Position numbers and translations under genes: made by a program. From Pyrenochaeta sp. MPI-SDFR-AT-0127 (Eukaryota > Ascomycota > Dothideomycetes > Pleosporales > Cucurbitariaceae), in NCBI GenBank assembly GCA_020747015.1, contig JAGTJM010000017.1:1-64000 (forward strand): a DNA stretch of 64,000 nucleotides. Direction: 5' to 3'. Of this stretch, positions 44,478 to 57,188 are shown piece after piece; positions within the stretch are counted from its first letter, which is position 1; every line of letters starts with the position of its first letter. The notes under the pieces were generated by a model. It saw nothing but the letters and a program-made list of their open reading frames with translations, was not told where the DNA came from and ran no database searches.

Positions 44478-45431
44478 CATAGTCTGGTTACGCCAGGCGT
44501 CTCGAGGACTACTTATGTATGCTTCGTACTCGTACCATCACATGCTCAGACTAACCCTATACGTAGCACAACAGCCCATAGTGATGAGACAACGTGGCGC
44601 TGGATCTGCTGTCCAAGTTCACCCCCAATCAGACGTCCCCATGTCTACAGCATCCCTTCTTACCTCACGCAAGGGATGTAGCGACTGGACAGAGGAGTAG
44701 AATTGGCGCGTTACAAGTTGGTAGGATAAGGATACAGTATGTAATAGAAATCACGGCTTTCGTAGCAGTTACCTCTGAATGATATGAAGTAGATCCAATG
44801 CATCATAACACGACCTCTGCAGTAGTTACCCATGAATGCTCTGAAGTAATATGCAGCATTTTAACACGGCCTCAGCAGCATTTACCTATAAATGCTATGA
44901 AGTAACCCAAGGTATCATAACACAGCCTCTGCAGCAGTTACCTGCGAATGCCATGAAGTAATCCAAGGTATCATGCAAAGTAAAATCTCGAGTACAATGA
45001 GCACAGCGTGGAGGGAGACAATGTGAAATAAAATGAGTCCTTTTGGTCTATCTACTCTTCATCCACTTCAACTGGAGCTTTTGTGCTCACACATCTCCTT
45101 CGCACTCATGCAATGATACAAAGCTAGATCCAACGCCATGGCTAGATCCAGAAATCCCATCAAATATTAAAGGAAAAAGAAACACTCGTCTCGGTCATTG
45201 TCGGCGGATCCATGATCGATAATACAGCAAAGAAATATCCGTCGAAATAGAGACAAGAAAAATTGCACAATGTAATCCATCAGTGGGCTTATTCATACCC
45301 ACAACCAAGAAAAGGTAATATGTGGAAGGAAATGGTCGCTGACATCGATTCGATCGACCGCGGATGGTAAAGGAGAAATGTCGTTAGTCAGTCTGTAAGA
45401 TGTGAGAAAAAAAGTCCATGCCTTCTATGCT
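44478..45431. other. Intergenic stretch with minisatellite
   Basis: About 950 bases containing the minisatellite at 44765-44985 and the 3' UTR of PEPCK. No gene is recognised. Confidence 0.5.
44765..44985. repeat. Minisatellite, 56-57 bp unit, four copies
   Basis: Four imperfect copies, with the shared TTACC phrase at 44769, 44826, 44882 and 44938 giving a period of 56-57 bases. Each copy has CAGCAGTTACC, then GAATGCTATGAAGTAA, then AGGTATCATAACAC and GCCTCTG. Copies differ by about 10-20 percent. Confidence 0.85.
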
Positions 45432-47545
45432 CTAATGCTTGGGGCAGCAGCATACATGAGGACCGCTCTTGATGACATCTGCTGTAGCCTGATCCTCGTA
45501 CTTCTTGAAGTTCTCCATGAACAAAGTGCCGAGCTTCTCGACCTCGCCCTTGAAGTCTGCGGTGCCGTTCCAGCTCTTGGCAGGGTTGAGCAGCTCGTCA
45601 GGGACATTGGGGCAGGTCTTAGGGACGGACAGACCGAACGTATCGTATACTTCGTACTCGACGTTGGCGAGCTCGCCCGAATGGATGGCGTCGAGGATAG
45701 CACGAGTATATTTTAAGGGGCATCGTTTACCTCCTGTTGAAGCGCCCGCACCGACCCAGCCGGTGTTGAGTAGCCAGGCATTGGCGTTGTGTTCCTTAAT
45801 CTTCTCCGCAAGCATCTTGGCGTAGCGCATGGGGTGGAGGGCGAGGAAGGGTTGAGCGAAGCAAGACGAGAAGGTGGCCTGGGGTTCAGTGACGCCTTGC
45901 TCAGTGCCAGCCATCTTTGAGGTGTAGCCAGAGATGAAGTGGTACATGGTCTGCTCGGGGCTGAGCTTGGAGATGGGAGGGAGGACACCGCGGGCGTCGC
46001 AGGTGAGGAGAATGATGTTCTTGGGGTGTTTCGACGAGATGCAGGGAATCTTGGTGTTCTCGATGTACTCAATGGGATATGCGCAGCGTGTATTCTCAGT
46101 CAGGGTATCATCGTCGTAGTCGACGGATCGTGTCACGGGATCAAAGACAACATTCTCGAGGATGGAACCGAAGCGAATGGCGTTGAAAATATCGGGCTCC
46201 TTCTCGGCAGACAGACCAATGCACTTGGCGTAGCAGCCGCCCTCGATGTTAAAGACACCGGTGTCACTCCAGCAGTGCTCGTCGTCACCGATCAGGGCAC
46301 GCTTGGGGTCGGCAGAAAGGGTGGTCTTGCCAGTTCCGGACAGGCCGAAGAAGACGGTGACATCGCCATCCTTGCCCTCGTTTGCTGAGGAATGGAGAGT
46401 CAAGACATTGTGCTTGACAGGCATCTCGTAGAAGAGCACGGTGAAGATTCCTTTTTTCATCTCGCCAGTGTGGAAGTTAGCTTTATTCTTGATTATGTAA
46501 GCATACGAAACACAAACTCACCAGCATATTCGGTACCGAGGATGACCATCTCCTTGTCGGCGAAGTTGATGGCAACCGAGGTCGAGGAAGTCATGCCAGT
46601 AGTGTACCTGTTTGCTGGGAAAGCACCGGCGTTGTAGATAACATAGTCGGGGTCGAAGTGTTCGAGCTGCTCCCTGGAGGGGCGGATCAACATGTTGCGC
46701 ATGAAGAGAGCATGGTAGGCGCGAGCGCAGACGACGCGGACGCGTATCCGGTAGCGCTCGTCCCAGCCGGCGAAACCATCGACGACGTAGATGCGGTTCC
46801 TGGTGTTGAGAAAGTCGATGGCACGTTCGCGGTTGATGCGCCAGACCTGGGGAAGGCGTTAGTCAGAGATACGCGGAAGCACGTGATATAATTCCAAAGG
46901 CAGCTGCATGCACAGATGCGGGGCAGCCGAGCCCCAGCGCGCCACGTGCAAGGATCTGGACAGCGTTCTTCTCCATCGGGTATGCGCCTAGCGTGCATGA
47001 CGTCTACCGCCGAATTTCACAAGCTAATTTCTGCGAATTGACGCGGATTGCGAGGGGTGTTACGGAACATTGCGGGCACTTACGTCGACTGTCATCGGCT
47101 TATTGACTGGGCCCCACCAGACATCGTTCTTGGACGAATCCTCCTCTACGATGCGCTTATCCGAGGGTGAACGACCCGTCTTGGCACCTGAGTATGCGGA
47201 GAGAGCGCCTGATGCTGTAATGGCAGAGCCAGTCTCGTATACGAGAGCATCCTCGTAGAGAGCGGCAACTGAAGGGTTGGCGATCTGGGGAGGGTAGTCA
47301 GCATTGAAGATGCAAAGCAAACACTGGGTGCGGGAAGAAGCTTACAATTGCTACACGGTCATAGTCGATGTGTGCCTTGTCGTGGAGGGCTTCTTCAATC
47401 TCCGTGTGTTCCTTGTTCGGCCTAGGAGACAATTGATCAGTGACTGTTCCTCGAGCTTGAAGCCCAATGGAGTTGGAGACGGCAAGGTGACTTACTGGAC
47501 GCCGGAAGGGTGGAGATTTGTCTTGTTAACGGGTTGGGAAACCAT
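45432..47545 (-). CDS. PCK1: Phosphoenolpyruvate carboxykinase (ATP)
   Basis: ATP-dependent PEPCK, the committed step of gluconeogenesis (oxaloacetate + ATP to phosphoenolpyruvate + CO2 + ADP), cytosolic. Exons 47545-47496, 47421-47346, 47284-47084, 46846-46522 and 46465-45432 give 561 residues, close to the yeast 549. The P-loop GLSGTGKTTLS starts near residue 258, followed by LIGDDEHCW and CDARGVLPP; the C-terminal GKRCPLKYTRAI is also typical. Intron 3 (47083-46847, 237 nt) is long for this window. The fourth intron (46521-46466) keeps the conserved GTEYAGEMKKG only if it ends in TG instead of AG. Expected regulation is glucose repression, but I see no specific operator. Confidence 0.95.
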
Positions 47546-49004
47546 TGTGGATGAGAGAAACGGTGATATGGACGAGGAATGGAAAGTAGATCGCTGTTGT
47601 TTGGACACCTGGTGACGGACAAAGTCTTGGGCCAAGGAAGCTGTGGTTGCAGTCTGAACAACGGGGTCCGAGGGCTCTTTAATACCGTGACGAGATTCCA
47701 ACCTGACGACGTCGTTCAGCTTCAGTCTGGCTATGGGCCGGGCGGCAGCTAGTGCATTGGGCGTTGATTGGGCGAAAGACTGTCTTCTCGTAGCAGCAGT
47801 GCCGTCCGGCTCATAGGTGACGAAAATAACGCGGGTCAGGGCAGAAGGGCTGGGTGTGGTCGGAAGACGCGACCGGCAGCTAAGTCCAGCTTTACGGCTG
47901 GTCCAGCGTGCGAAGCTCATGCCCAAGACACATGGACGCTCCTCAGACGGGGCTCGCTGAGGGCTGTAGTCACAGTTGTGTCATGGTTCATGCGAAGGCC
48001 CAGTGCGCCAGAGCCCTCGTGACGGCCCCCAAGACAAAGTTGCACTGAAACCTGCACGCTGCCATTGGCCAGCTGGCCGATCACAGTGCTACCCCACAAT
48101 CACTCGCCGGAAACGGGTAGACGCCACACCGTTTCGTCATGCCTCGATTGGTTGCGGACTGGAAGCTTTTCAGCTCACGCGTTGTCTCGAGGGCCAACCC
48201 CGTGACACCTCGTCGTCGTCGTCAGTCACAGCAGCCGCCCGCAAGGCAATTCGCGGATCAGTCCTTTTCCACTGTCATTGAGCCAAGAGCCATGCATTAA
48301 CGCCGGGCTGCATCACCATGGTCGACAAAGCCCACAAAGAGGCGGTGCACAACCAGTCTGTTCCGATTCCAGTTCGTGTGGCCTTGCGGTCCAGCCAACC
48401 CCTGCACTGTCATCGAAACTCCTTCGGCATAGCACGATGCACGAATCACCACGCTCGGACGGATGGCAAGTCTTCGATACTCTCTGCTCTTCGGAAAACA
48501 TGAGGCATTTCGAAGCGCATGTCACCATCCCAGCCTGTCAGGCTCGACTTGCATGTGTCAATGGCCCGATTCAGGCCTTTTTAACGCCGTGACCCATTAA
48601 TCGCGCAGGCAGTTGCACAGGTCCTTGCACCTGTCACGGATAACCATTTGAAGAGTCTCGGTTTAAAGTTACAGACTGCCGTATCTGGGCTTCACCGATA
48701 AAAGTTTATTATCGAACAGCATTACTACTACGGACTCTCACACCGCCTTGAATTCGGTTTCCGAAACTACTGTCAAGCACTGAGGAATAAGACGGTCAGA
48801 CACTGCTTATAATCATACTCCGAAGAAATTCTCCAGATTTTTCCTAAAAAAGTATCTCGCGGGGAGGATGCACGATGCGGAAAAGAGGCCCCATATTTCC
48901 CATCTGGGATGCGCTATTCCGGCCGCGGGCTTGCTACGAGTTTTCCCGAACACAGACTCAGGAACCGAGCACGCTCCACACTATACCGAGCCAGACCTTG
49001 AATT
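47546..49004. other. PEPCK upstream region and ABC transporter 3' flank
   Basis: About 1.46 kb. CCAAT-type boxes occur on the minus strand near 47765 and 48147, compatible with promoter function for PEPCK, but such boxes are frequent by chance. Open frames at 47.7-48.6 kb lack recognisable domains. Confidence 0.45.
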
Positions 49005-52000
49005 CTACGCTGCATCACGAGTTTGCTGTTTCTTTGTCTCTTTCCTTTGCTTGCGTGCTGCAGGACTGACCAACGACTTAATCTTGCGAAAGCTGCCCAA
49101 ATACAGCCACGTGCAGACAAAAACAACTGCAAAATTAAAGAAGATGTACGCCCACATAATGCCTGCAGTGCTTAGGTTAGCGGAAGCATACGCAAATACG
49201 AGTTGAGCATCCAACGTACCAAAATCGCGCCAAATGTACTGCGGGAAGACATTAAAAGAAGCTGCGAACGCATCGCCCGTTGCGTACTGACAGAATCCAC
49301 AGTTGCCGTCTGGTTGGGTCTGCACATACCCGCCTGACTGCTGCGCAAATTGACCTGCATACGTTTGACAGTCTTGGCCAGGCGGGGGAGGAAAGATGGC
49401 TAGCTCAATAGTCTCGCATCTGATCTCCTGCCCTGTAACAAGCAACGCAAGGAAGCCTTCAAGCAGATACTTGAAAGGAGTCAACCAATACATCCAAGAT
49501 TGCCAGAATGTTGGCAGCCCTGCATAGGGTACAACAACGCCACAGAACGATACGACTTCGGAAATTAGCACCACGCGCCATGCAAGAAGCTGGAATACTT
49601 ACTAAAGGTGAAGAAGAGCGGCACAAGTAGCGATGCAAGTAGCTCATTTGGACTGAAAGCAGCAATAGCTTGACCAAAGCCCAAATAAAAGACCTCGAAC
49701 AGCATCATGAAGAGCCACACGCTTGCAGCAGTGTAAGTATCCCGTGGAAAACCTGGCGGGAAGTACCAGCAGCACCCTTCGACTCGTTAGCATGTTGCTC
49801 ATCATCCCCATGAGAAACAAGAGAAGCTAGGTTTAGCACATATTTTTGGACTCAAGATCAGCACTTACAATAGATGGTTCCAGCAATAATACGGTATGGT
49901 AGCTCACTGAGTATGGTACCCCAGACCATAGCTGTCCAGGAGTAGATCTTTGCATTGCCTTCCCGCGACTCGTAGATTGAGCGCACATTGAGGAATCGTG
50001 GCTGCAATTGCTGAATCAAAGGAGGCGAGATCGTCAAAGTCATAAATATTGAGAAGAGGCGCGACTGCATATCAATCTGCGACTGACCCAAGTTCCAGAA
50101 TGTGAAGCCGTTGAAAAGACCTGTAAATATATGGAGCATGGTGATACCAAGAACGTACGGAGGATCCCGCCAGATGGCCACAAAGCTACGTTTGACAACC
50201 GCAAGCCACTGCTGGGTGTAGGGCATCGCGAACTCTCGGTCGTCACGGGCCTCCTCGTTCTTTGAAGCATCACGTCGCTTAGATATGATGTCTTGAATTT
50301 CCTTTCCAAGCATTTCGTTCTCTGGAGACTTTTCCCAGATGTCGCCCCAGTCTTGGCCCTTGTAGCCAGGATCGCCTGCACCGATAGCTTCAAGCATATA
50401 CTCTGCAGGATTCGTATGTGGAGGACATTTCTTCGCACCATTGTTCTGAAGATACTCGAGTAGATTCTGACTGTCATGGCCCAACTCGCCAAAGTAGACA
50501 GTACGACCACCAGACTTTAGTAGAAGAAGCTGATCAAAGTGTTCGAAGAGCACGGCACTCGGCTGGTGAATAGTGCAAAGGATGGCCTGTCCAGCATCTG
50601 CAAGCTTCCGCAAGAATCGAACAATATTGAACGCGGCGCCCGAATCAAGTCCTGACGTTGGCTCATCCAGAAACATGAGAAGCTCGGGTTTGCTAGCTAA
50701 TTCCACACCTATGGTGAGTCGCTTTCGCTGTTCTTGATTCAGACCGGAGCCCTGTGTGCCAATTACAGCGCCTGCAATAGCTCTCATCTCGAGAAGGTCG
50801 ATGATAGTCTCCACATACTCGTACTTCTCTTCTAGTGGAGTCTCCTTTGGTTGTCTCAACTGCGCTGAGAAGCGAAGAGCTTCCCGTACTGTAGCGGTCG
50901 ACTCATGAACATCCATTTGTTCTGCGAAACCTGTTGAGCGCTGGAAAGACTCTGGAAGCGGCTTCCCATCAACGAGGAAGTCACCCCGGACTATGCCGAA
51001 GTTGATACGTTGTGCGAGTGTATTGAGTAGAGTAGTTTTGCCAGCTCCAGAAGCACCCATGAGCGCGGTAAGCTTACCGGGCTTGACGAATCCCTGCACT
51101 CCAGCTAAAAGCGTTCTTTCACCTTTTTCATAAGGTATCGTGTAGTTGATATTCTGGAACGTGAAGATGGTCTCGTTCTTTGCGACTCCTTCCACTGTCT
51201 TTCCAGACTCATCGTTGTCACCTGCAGATTCTTTCTCAGTGATCGGCCCAGATTTGCCAGCTTCTTCGTCCTTGGGCAAGCTGTTCGTCTCCATCTCTTT
51301 CTCCACAACCTTTGGTATCTGACCTCTCTTGTAGATGGTCACAGCCCCACCACCTTTGTTTGGCTTTTGGATCTCCATGCCGAATGCTGTGAGGGCTACA
51401 AAGAAGATGAAGAAGGCACAAATGAAGCCAAAGTTACGCCAAAGGTGCGATCGAGAGTATTGGTATGCAGCATAAATGTAATCCGGACCGGCAACAGTCA
51501 GTGAACCCGGGGTGTTGCCTTGAATAGCACATGATTGATACTGCTCTTGTGCGCCTGGGACCTGTGGAGCGATAAAAGGTGGCACACACTGGATTTCGAG
51601 ATTGTAAAACTCGTTTGCAAGGAGACCTTCAAAACCGTACTGAATAGGATTGATCCACCTCAACCAGGAAAACCACGGATGCATCTTGCTCGGTGGGATC
51701 AGATAGCCAGTGTAGACCACAAGTGCCTGAATAGCTACACCAGTAATGGTTGTGGCGACATCCAAAGATCCAACCAGAGCGCCTATAGCACGGAAGAATG
51801 CATACATGGTCATCGTGATGATCCACAAGAACAAAAGCGATATGAAGAATTGTGACGCGGTCCGTGAGAGATTTGCCATGAAGTAGACCACAATGTCGAA
51901 AATAAAGACTTGAATGAGTACCAGTGGTACGTCAACGACGGTTTGAGCAATCGCGTAGGCAGCTGGTCGGTAGAAAGAGAAGCTCTTGTGTTTTAGGAGA

Positions 52001-54050
52001 ATCGGTCGACTCTCGAAAGCGGCAGTCAACTCGGCGAGTGCCAACAGCGCGTTGAAGAGCAGCATAAAGAAGATGACACCACCTCGGGGAAACACTCCAG
52101 CTGCGGTATTTGGCAGGTTGTAGAATAGAGAGCCAACGATGAGAGCTTGGAAGAAGATGCCACCCCATTTTCCCACGAGTGACTGCGGGTCTCCAATCAT
52201 AACAAGGGTCTGGCGTCTAGTACATGCCATGACTTGCTTGGGGAACGACAGAGTATAGTTCTTCTTCTTTGTAGCCTTGGTACGGGCCCCCTGACGCTCT
52301 TCTGTTAGTCGCTTTGTCTCCTTCTCGAACTCTTCAATCTCAGCAAGATTGTCTCGAGCCTGTTCACTATCAGCGAACGCATGTCCAAATTGTGCTCCTG
52401 TCCGTGGAATGCGATCTTCCAAACCCTCCTTGATCTGCCGCTCGTGGTCATCCGTAACTGAGGTCAAGAAGTCGGATGTGGTCCAACGCTCAGGTTGGAC
52501 GAATCCAAGATTCTTGAAATACAGTGCGGCCTTATCGGTTGGACCAAAGTAGCAGCAACGGCCCTCATGAATTAACAGAACCTTGTCGAAAAGATCGTAA
52601 AGCGATTCTCCAGCTTGGTACAACGCGACAGACGTAGAGATCTGAGCCATATTTGTGAGAGATCGCAAGCTCTGAACGTATTCCAAAGCCGTACTCGCAT
52701 CTAGTCCGCGAGTGGAATTGTCCCAACATTGGACGCTAGCTTTGGTGATCATCGCTTCGGCGATTGAAACTCGTTTCTTCTCACCTCCTGAGACACCTCG
52801 GATGAGTTCGTTGCCAACCTATGATGTTTTAGCCAGGAATTTGAAGATTGAAATGAGGGCCTTACCTTTGTGTTCATTGTATGCTCGATCCAAAAGAGCT
52901 TTGTGACAACGCGTAGGAACTCATTTACGTATTCTTTTCGGGTCTCCCCTTCTTTCCTGGAGTCCTTGCCTGGAGTCCTAGTCTTCAGAGCGAACTTGAG
53001 TGTCTCCTTCACTTTCAAGGTCGCATAATGAAGGTCGTCTTCCGGATTGTACAGTACTTCACTACGGTACTTCCTGCTCATCTCTTTAGCGTCTGTGCCA
53101 CCGTATGTGACGTCGCCGCTAATCTCTTCAAATCCAAATCGCTGGTTCCCAATCATCTTCAGGAAGGTCGAGCAACCACTGCCGGGGCGTCCGAGGACCA
53201 GAACCATCTCGCCCGGCTTTATGCATCCCGAGAAATCATCGAGGATGGTACGAACAGGGGGCTTGCTTGCCGCTTTGCGTGGACCTTTAGCGAAGAGGTT
53301 CTTAACAAATCTCCCAGGATTTAGAAAGAAGTCGCCAACTGAAGGCTGCAGAGCTGCTCCTATACCCATACCCTTCACCGTGAGATGCTTGAAAACCACA
53401 CCTTGATGCCTAGTCTTTTCTTCCTCTGACGCTTCCTGCCTCGTGCGCCCGAACATCTTTGACATGAGGTTATTGATTTCATCCTCCTCCTCTGCACTGG
53501 TTGCGGTCGCTCCTGTGTTGGTCCTGCCGAGCGCATTGCTTTGATTCGTTCTACGCCTTGACAGTGTTCGGAAGAGGTCGTCTTCAGTCATAGGTCTGGA
53601 ACTCCGCTGTTGCAAAGAGGGTCTCGTGACGCCCTCAGCCAATTTGATCGCTGCGAATCCCTCTGCTCCTTCGAGGTCAGAATCGGAGGTGTCATCTTGG
53701 AGAACCACATGTTCCTCCACAGGCTCTGACACATCCTGATTCAGGCGATTGTCGTTCCCTTTAATTGTTGGTGTAGCTTCCGACGATGGTACTGCAGTGC
53801 TATGGCTAGAATTCGAGAAGAGGCCTGCTCCTTGTACGCCAGAACTACCTGGGCTGCTAATGTGGTCGGCATTAGGATTGACTGGGTCATGGGATATTCC
53901 CGCATCATGAGGTATGGGAGCGATGGTGGCATCCTGTGATCGATGTTGTGAACCAATATATGATTGGTGTCTGCCAGGGTCTGCAGGTGTTTCGATCCAG
54001 CCTCCAGGAAGCTGCGATGCCAATGGAGTAGGTCCTTCGTTTGAAGACAT
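49005..54050 (-). CDS. PDR-type ABC transporter (ABCG full-size)
   Basis: Plasma-membrane ATP-driven efflux pump of the pleiotropic drug resistance family, exporting azoles and other hydrophobic compounds in known members. Exons 54050-52866, 52818-49869, 49776-49603 and 49555-49005 give 1619 residues. The layout is the reverse PDR order NBD-TMD-NBD-TMD. NBD1 has the deviant Walker A GRPGSGCST (~287), VSGGEKKRVS and the degenerate Walker B CWDNSTRGLD; NBD2 has GASGAGKTT (~984), LNQEQRKRLTIG in place of a strict LSGGQ, and LLMFLDEPTSGLD (~1105). This asymmetry is normal for the family. The ~220-residue N-terminal extension is disordered and Ser/acid-rich, longer than usual. The third exon begins at GGTGCTGCTGG so that TIYWCCWYFPPGFPRD is continuous. 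Confidence 0.94.
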
Positions 54051-56178
54051 GGCGATGATTCAGACTACCACGTGGGAGTAACGAATTAATGGTGGTTTGA
54101 TGATGCCAGAAATGTAACCAGCGCAGGCACGAGTCGACTTGCTAATGATTGGCTCGCAGATAACAAAGGTTCTAGAGAGGCCGCTTGCGGCAACCGCGTG
54201 CGCTTGCCAACTAGATTTTGGTATCTATGACCCAGCGATGAGGGACCCAAAAGAGAGAATAGGGAATCTCTTGGAGGTAGAGCGCGAAATTGCGCGTACG
54301 AAGTTGTAGATATCGCCATTTTGAACCATCGCAGTATTCAATACTCATAGTTTGTTGTTCATGTCACGTCGAAATGGTGATGTCATGCACAAAGAAAATC
54401 AATGCACGGAGTCGCACCTTAGCCTCGCGTCGGTGCCTGTTCAAGACCGAGAGGTGAGAACACGCCTCTGGAAGCGATCGATCTACGCGTTGCTGTAATC
54501 CAGCCTCGTGGAACGATCGATCCGTTCCCGATTTAGGTGCCACCAGGAATCCGCGGGCTGCGAGGTGCGCGTTTCATGAGTCGATCCATATGTAAATATC
54601 TCTGGTCTCATGAATAGATCGGAACAGTGTTGTTATCCCTCAGGATTACTGCCATTTGTGTTACGAAATGGCCATCGACTACAGAGTTTAAGAAAAATCT
54701 CATGTTATTCCAACAGTAAACAATCGGACGAATTTTCTCGAACATGTTCGCGTACCGATGAGCTCATTCACAAATGCGTCGATGCAGGACGACGCCAAGG
54801 GAGTGTTCGTTCGAACGGATACTTGGCATTGCAGTTCAACACTCGCCTTCGTGGCCGCTATCAGCCGAGCCGCCTTCCGCAATTCCCTTAACTTGTCATC
54901 AGGCCCCGGTACAACATTTCCTGGTATTAGTTTGTCCATCTGAGCTTACGTCTGATCTGTCTTAGTCGTCGTGATCATTCAAAGACTTTGTGATCCCTTT
55001 CCTGCGTCTCGAAGATTACATATCGAGAGCCGAATTTCCAATAGCTATACGAGGTTACTCTATGTTGCCTATTCTTGTGGAACTAATGAAAGTCTCGATG
55101 AGTCTGGTGACTCTGCGGTTGTCCGCTCAAACATGAGACTGATATTGTCCTTTTTGACATATGATTGCATCGTATGCCACCAATTCGTTAATTAGGCCTT
55201 CAAGCTTTCAAGCTCTTATGGGAACTACAGTATTTTTCGAGGGAAACTTTGTATTGAACATGAGAGAGGCTAGGCTTGATGACAGTAAGTGAACATGAAG
55301 TGCAAACTTTGCAAGCCAAATTGTGATTGAGATCGAATTGAATATCAGTTATAGAATTCAGAGGGATACTCAACTATGAAGCTGGCACACATTGGAATGA
55401 GCTTCTACTCTAGAAATACAAATATTCAACTACAGGATTCTTGTATTTTGGAATAGCAGGCGAGCTTGGGATCAGTATCCTCTGTTGTACCGTTCTTCGT
55501 GCCACGCCGATCCTGGATAGATGTCGCCTTCCCAAGAACGCCATGGACAAGAGTAAAGATACATGAGGGTGGTGACAGCCTGGGCATAGTATGCGGATAA
55601 ACGAAGCGCTTACCTTCCAAAGTTTTGCCTGTTTGCACCAAACGAGACAGGCACAATGCTCATTAGAGAGTACAGGCCCTCGTCACCGAACATACACAGG
55701 ACCCCGATATACCGAACCAAGATCACCTTGGAAAGGAGTGAGACATATTTGTATGAGCAGATGTTAAGGACGGTATGCGTGGAATAATTGTACCACTCAA
55801 TCTGTCTACTAGAGCGAAGGGAGGTATATTGAACGTGTATGAGAAACGGTCACTTTGTCAGGCTTTAGCGAAGGAATCGCTGCTGCGTACAAGACACATC
55901 AGTACAGTGCGGGAACGAGCGGCTACCTTTACAGGCAAGGCTAGAGCTAGCGAAGAAAAGAGAGCGAGCATTTTTACATGCTACAAAGTCAATAACCAAA
56001 GTAGTCGTTGATTGCGGCGTCTGGGCGATTCACGAAACGCAAGCACTCGCGTTAAGCGCCTGCACTACAAGACCATAATAAGCAATTCCAAAGCCTGAAG
56101 CAATGAAGCATACGCACAATTCAATCGCCCTTTTCTTTTCTCGTTCTCGTCTTGCTTACCCAATGCGTATTTGCTAGT
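54051..56178. other. Divergent intergenic region, ABC transporter promoter side
   Basis: About 2.1 kb between the ABC transporter start and the Hsp70-like gene. It contains two CGATCGATC palindromic phrases (near 54476 and 54513) and, near 54549, TCCGCGGG, one base off the yeast PDR element TCCGCGGA. Open frames at 54.6-56.0 kb have no recognisable content. Confidence 0.45.
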
Positions 56179-57188
56179 ATGCCGCCCAGCCGTGAGAGTC
56201 GATTTGGCCTGTCATTCAGCCCAACCACAGTCATCGCATCGAGATTCAATTCATCAGGTTCGATCGAGCTGACGGAATTTTCCGCCAGCTCTGAGTACCA
56301 GACGTATTATCGCGGTGCAGTACACAAGTTACACGTGTCGGATCATGACATCGACGAGGCGAATGTGAAGTCCATATTTCACCAGACTATAAGTCCTATC
56401 ACCGAGAGTCTCAATGAGCAAATAGGACACGTCCCCGAATACGCAGCTCTGTTCTTGCCTTCAATATTTGATTCCAGGACAAGGATTGCCGCCGCTGATG
56501 CAATCTTTCTAGATGCGCATTACGCCACCAAAACTGGTTCATCTCGACAAGCCGCCTGCTACGGATATGGCTTTCTGGAGGGCAAAAATCTTGGACTTCC
56601 ACCATATGAATGTACTGAGAATGGCCCGGAGAACTTCATATTTGTCTTAGAGTATGAGGAAGAATACATGTACGCCTGGCTCTTAGATGTAGCGTTTGAG
56701 CTGGGCACATACTATGTGAAACAAGAGAAAGTTAGCAAAGGCTGTGGAGAGGGATATCGTAAGGTTTGTTTTCTCCCATCCTTCCGTCACATATATAGAT
56801 CAGTGACTAGTCACAGGTAATTGGCAAACAAGCTTACCAAGAACGAATCAATGAATTCGTACAAGAATTTATCGCCAACCAGGTCCTACCACAACACAAG
56901 CGCGAGAATATTCGAGCTATTGTTATCACAGGCGAAGCATCAACAGAAGCCATCACGGAGCTAGGCATTGCTGCTCTCAACGCGGTGGGGACTGGAGTAG
57001 TCAAGTTGCTGACGGAAATCAAACCGTCAGAGGTAGTTGCACACGGCGCCGCTGTCTGGGCTCGGATGACGCAGCACCATCCAGAACATTTCAAGACACA
57101 CACTGGAAATAAGATTCCGGACGAGCAGTATTGGGCTGAAGAGGAAGCACGGAAGGCTGGGCGGTCTGACGAGCACAGTGAGCTGTAA
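56179..57188 (+). CDS. Hsp70-like actin-fold protein, divergent
   Basis: Exons 56179-56763 and 56817-57188 give 318 residues from the ATG at 56179. It resembles the ATPase half of Hsp70 only in outline: FGLSFSPTTVIASRF at the phosphate-1 position, FIFVLEYEEEYMYAWLLDV at the phosphate-2 position and IRAIVITGEASTEAITELG at the adenosine-binding strand. It lacks the crisp DLGTT/DIGGGT motifs and the whole peptide-binding half. Such divergent Hsp70-fold proteins are common in filamentous ascomycetes and have no known function. Upstream in the same frame (about 56131-56178) lies a hydrophobic stretch FSFLVLVLLTQCVFA with no in-frame ATG; an ATG at 56103 would supply it if one base were gained or lost. 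Confidence 0.7.

Noticed and set aside
56000..56080. A stretch that on the minus strand loosely recalls tRNA A-box and B-box spacing
   Set aside because: No consistent cloverleaf: acceptor stem does not pair and the B-box-like phrase departs from GGTTCGANTCC.
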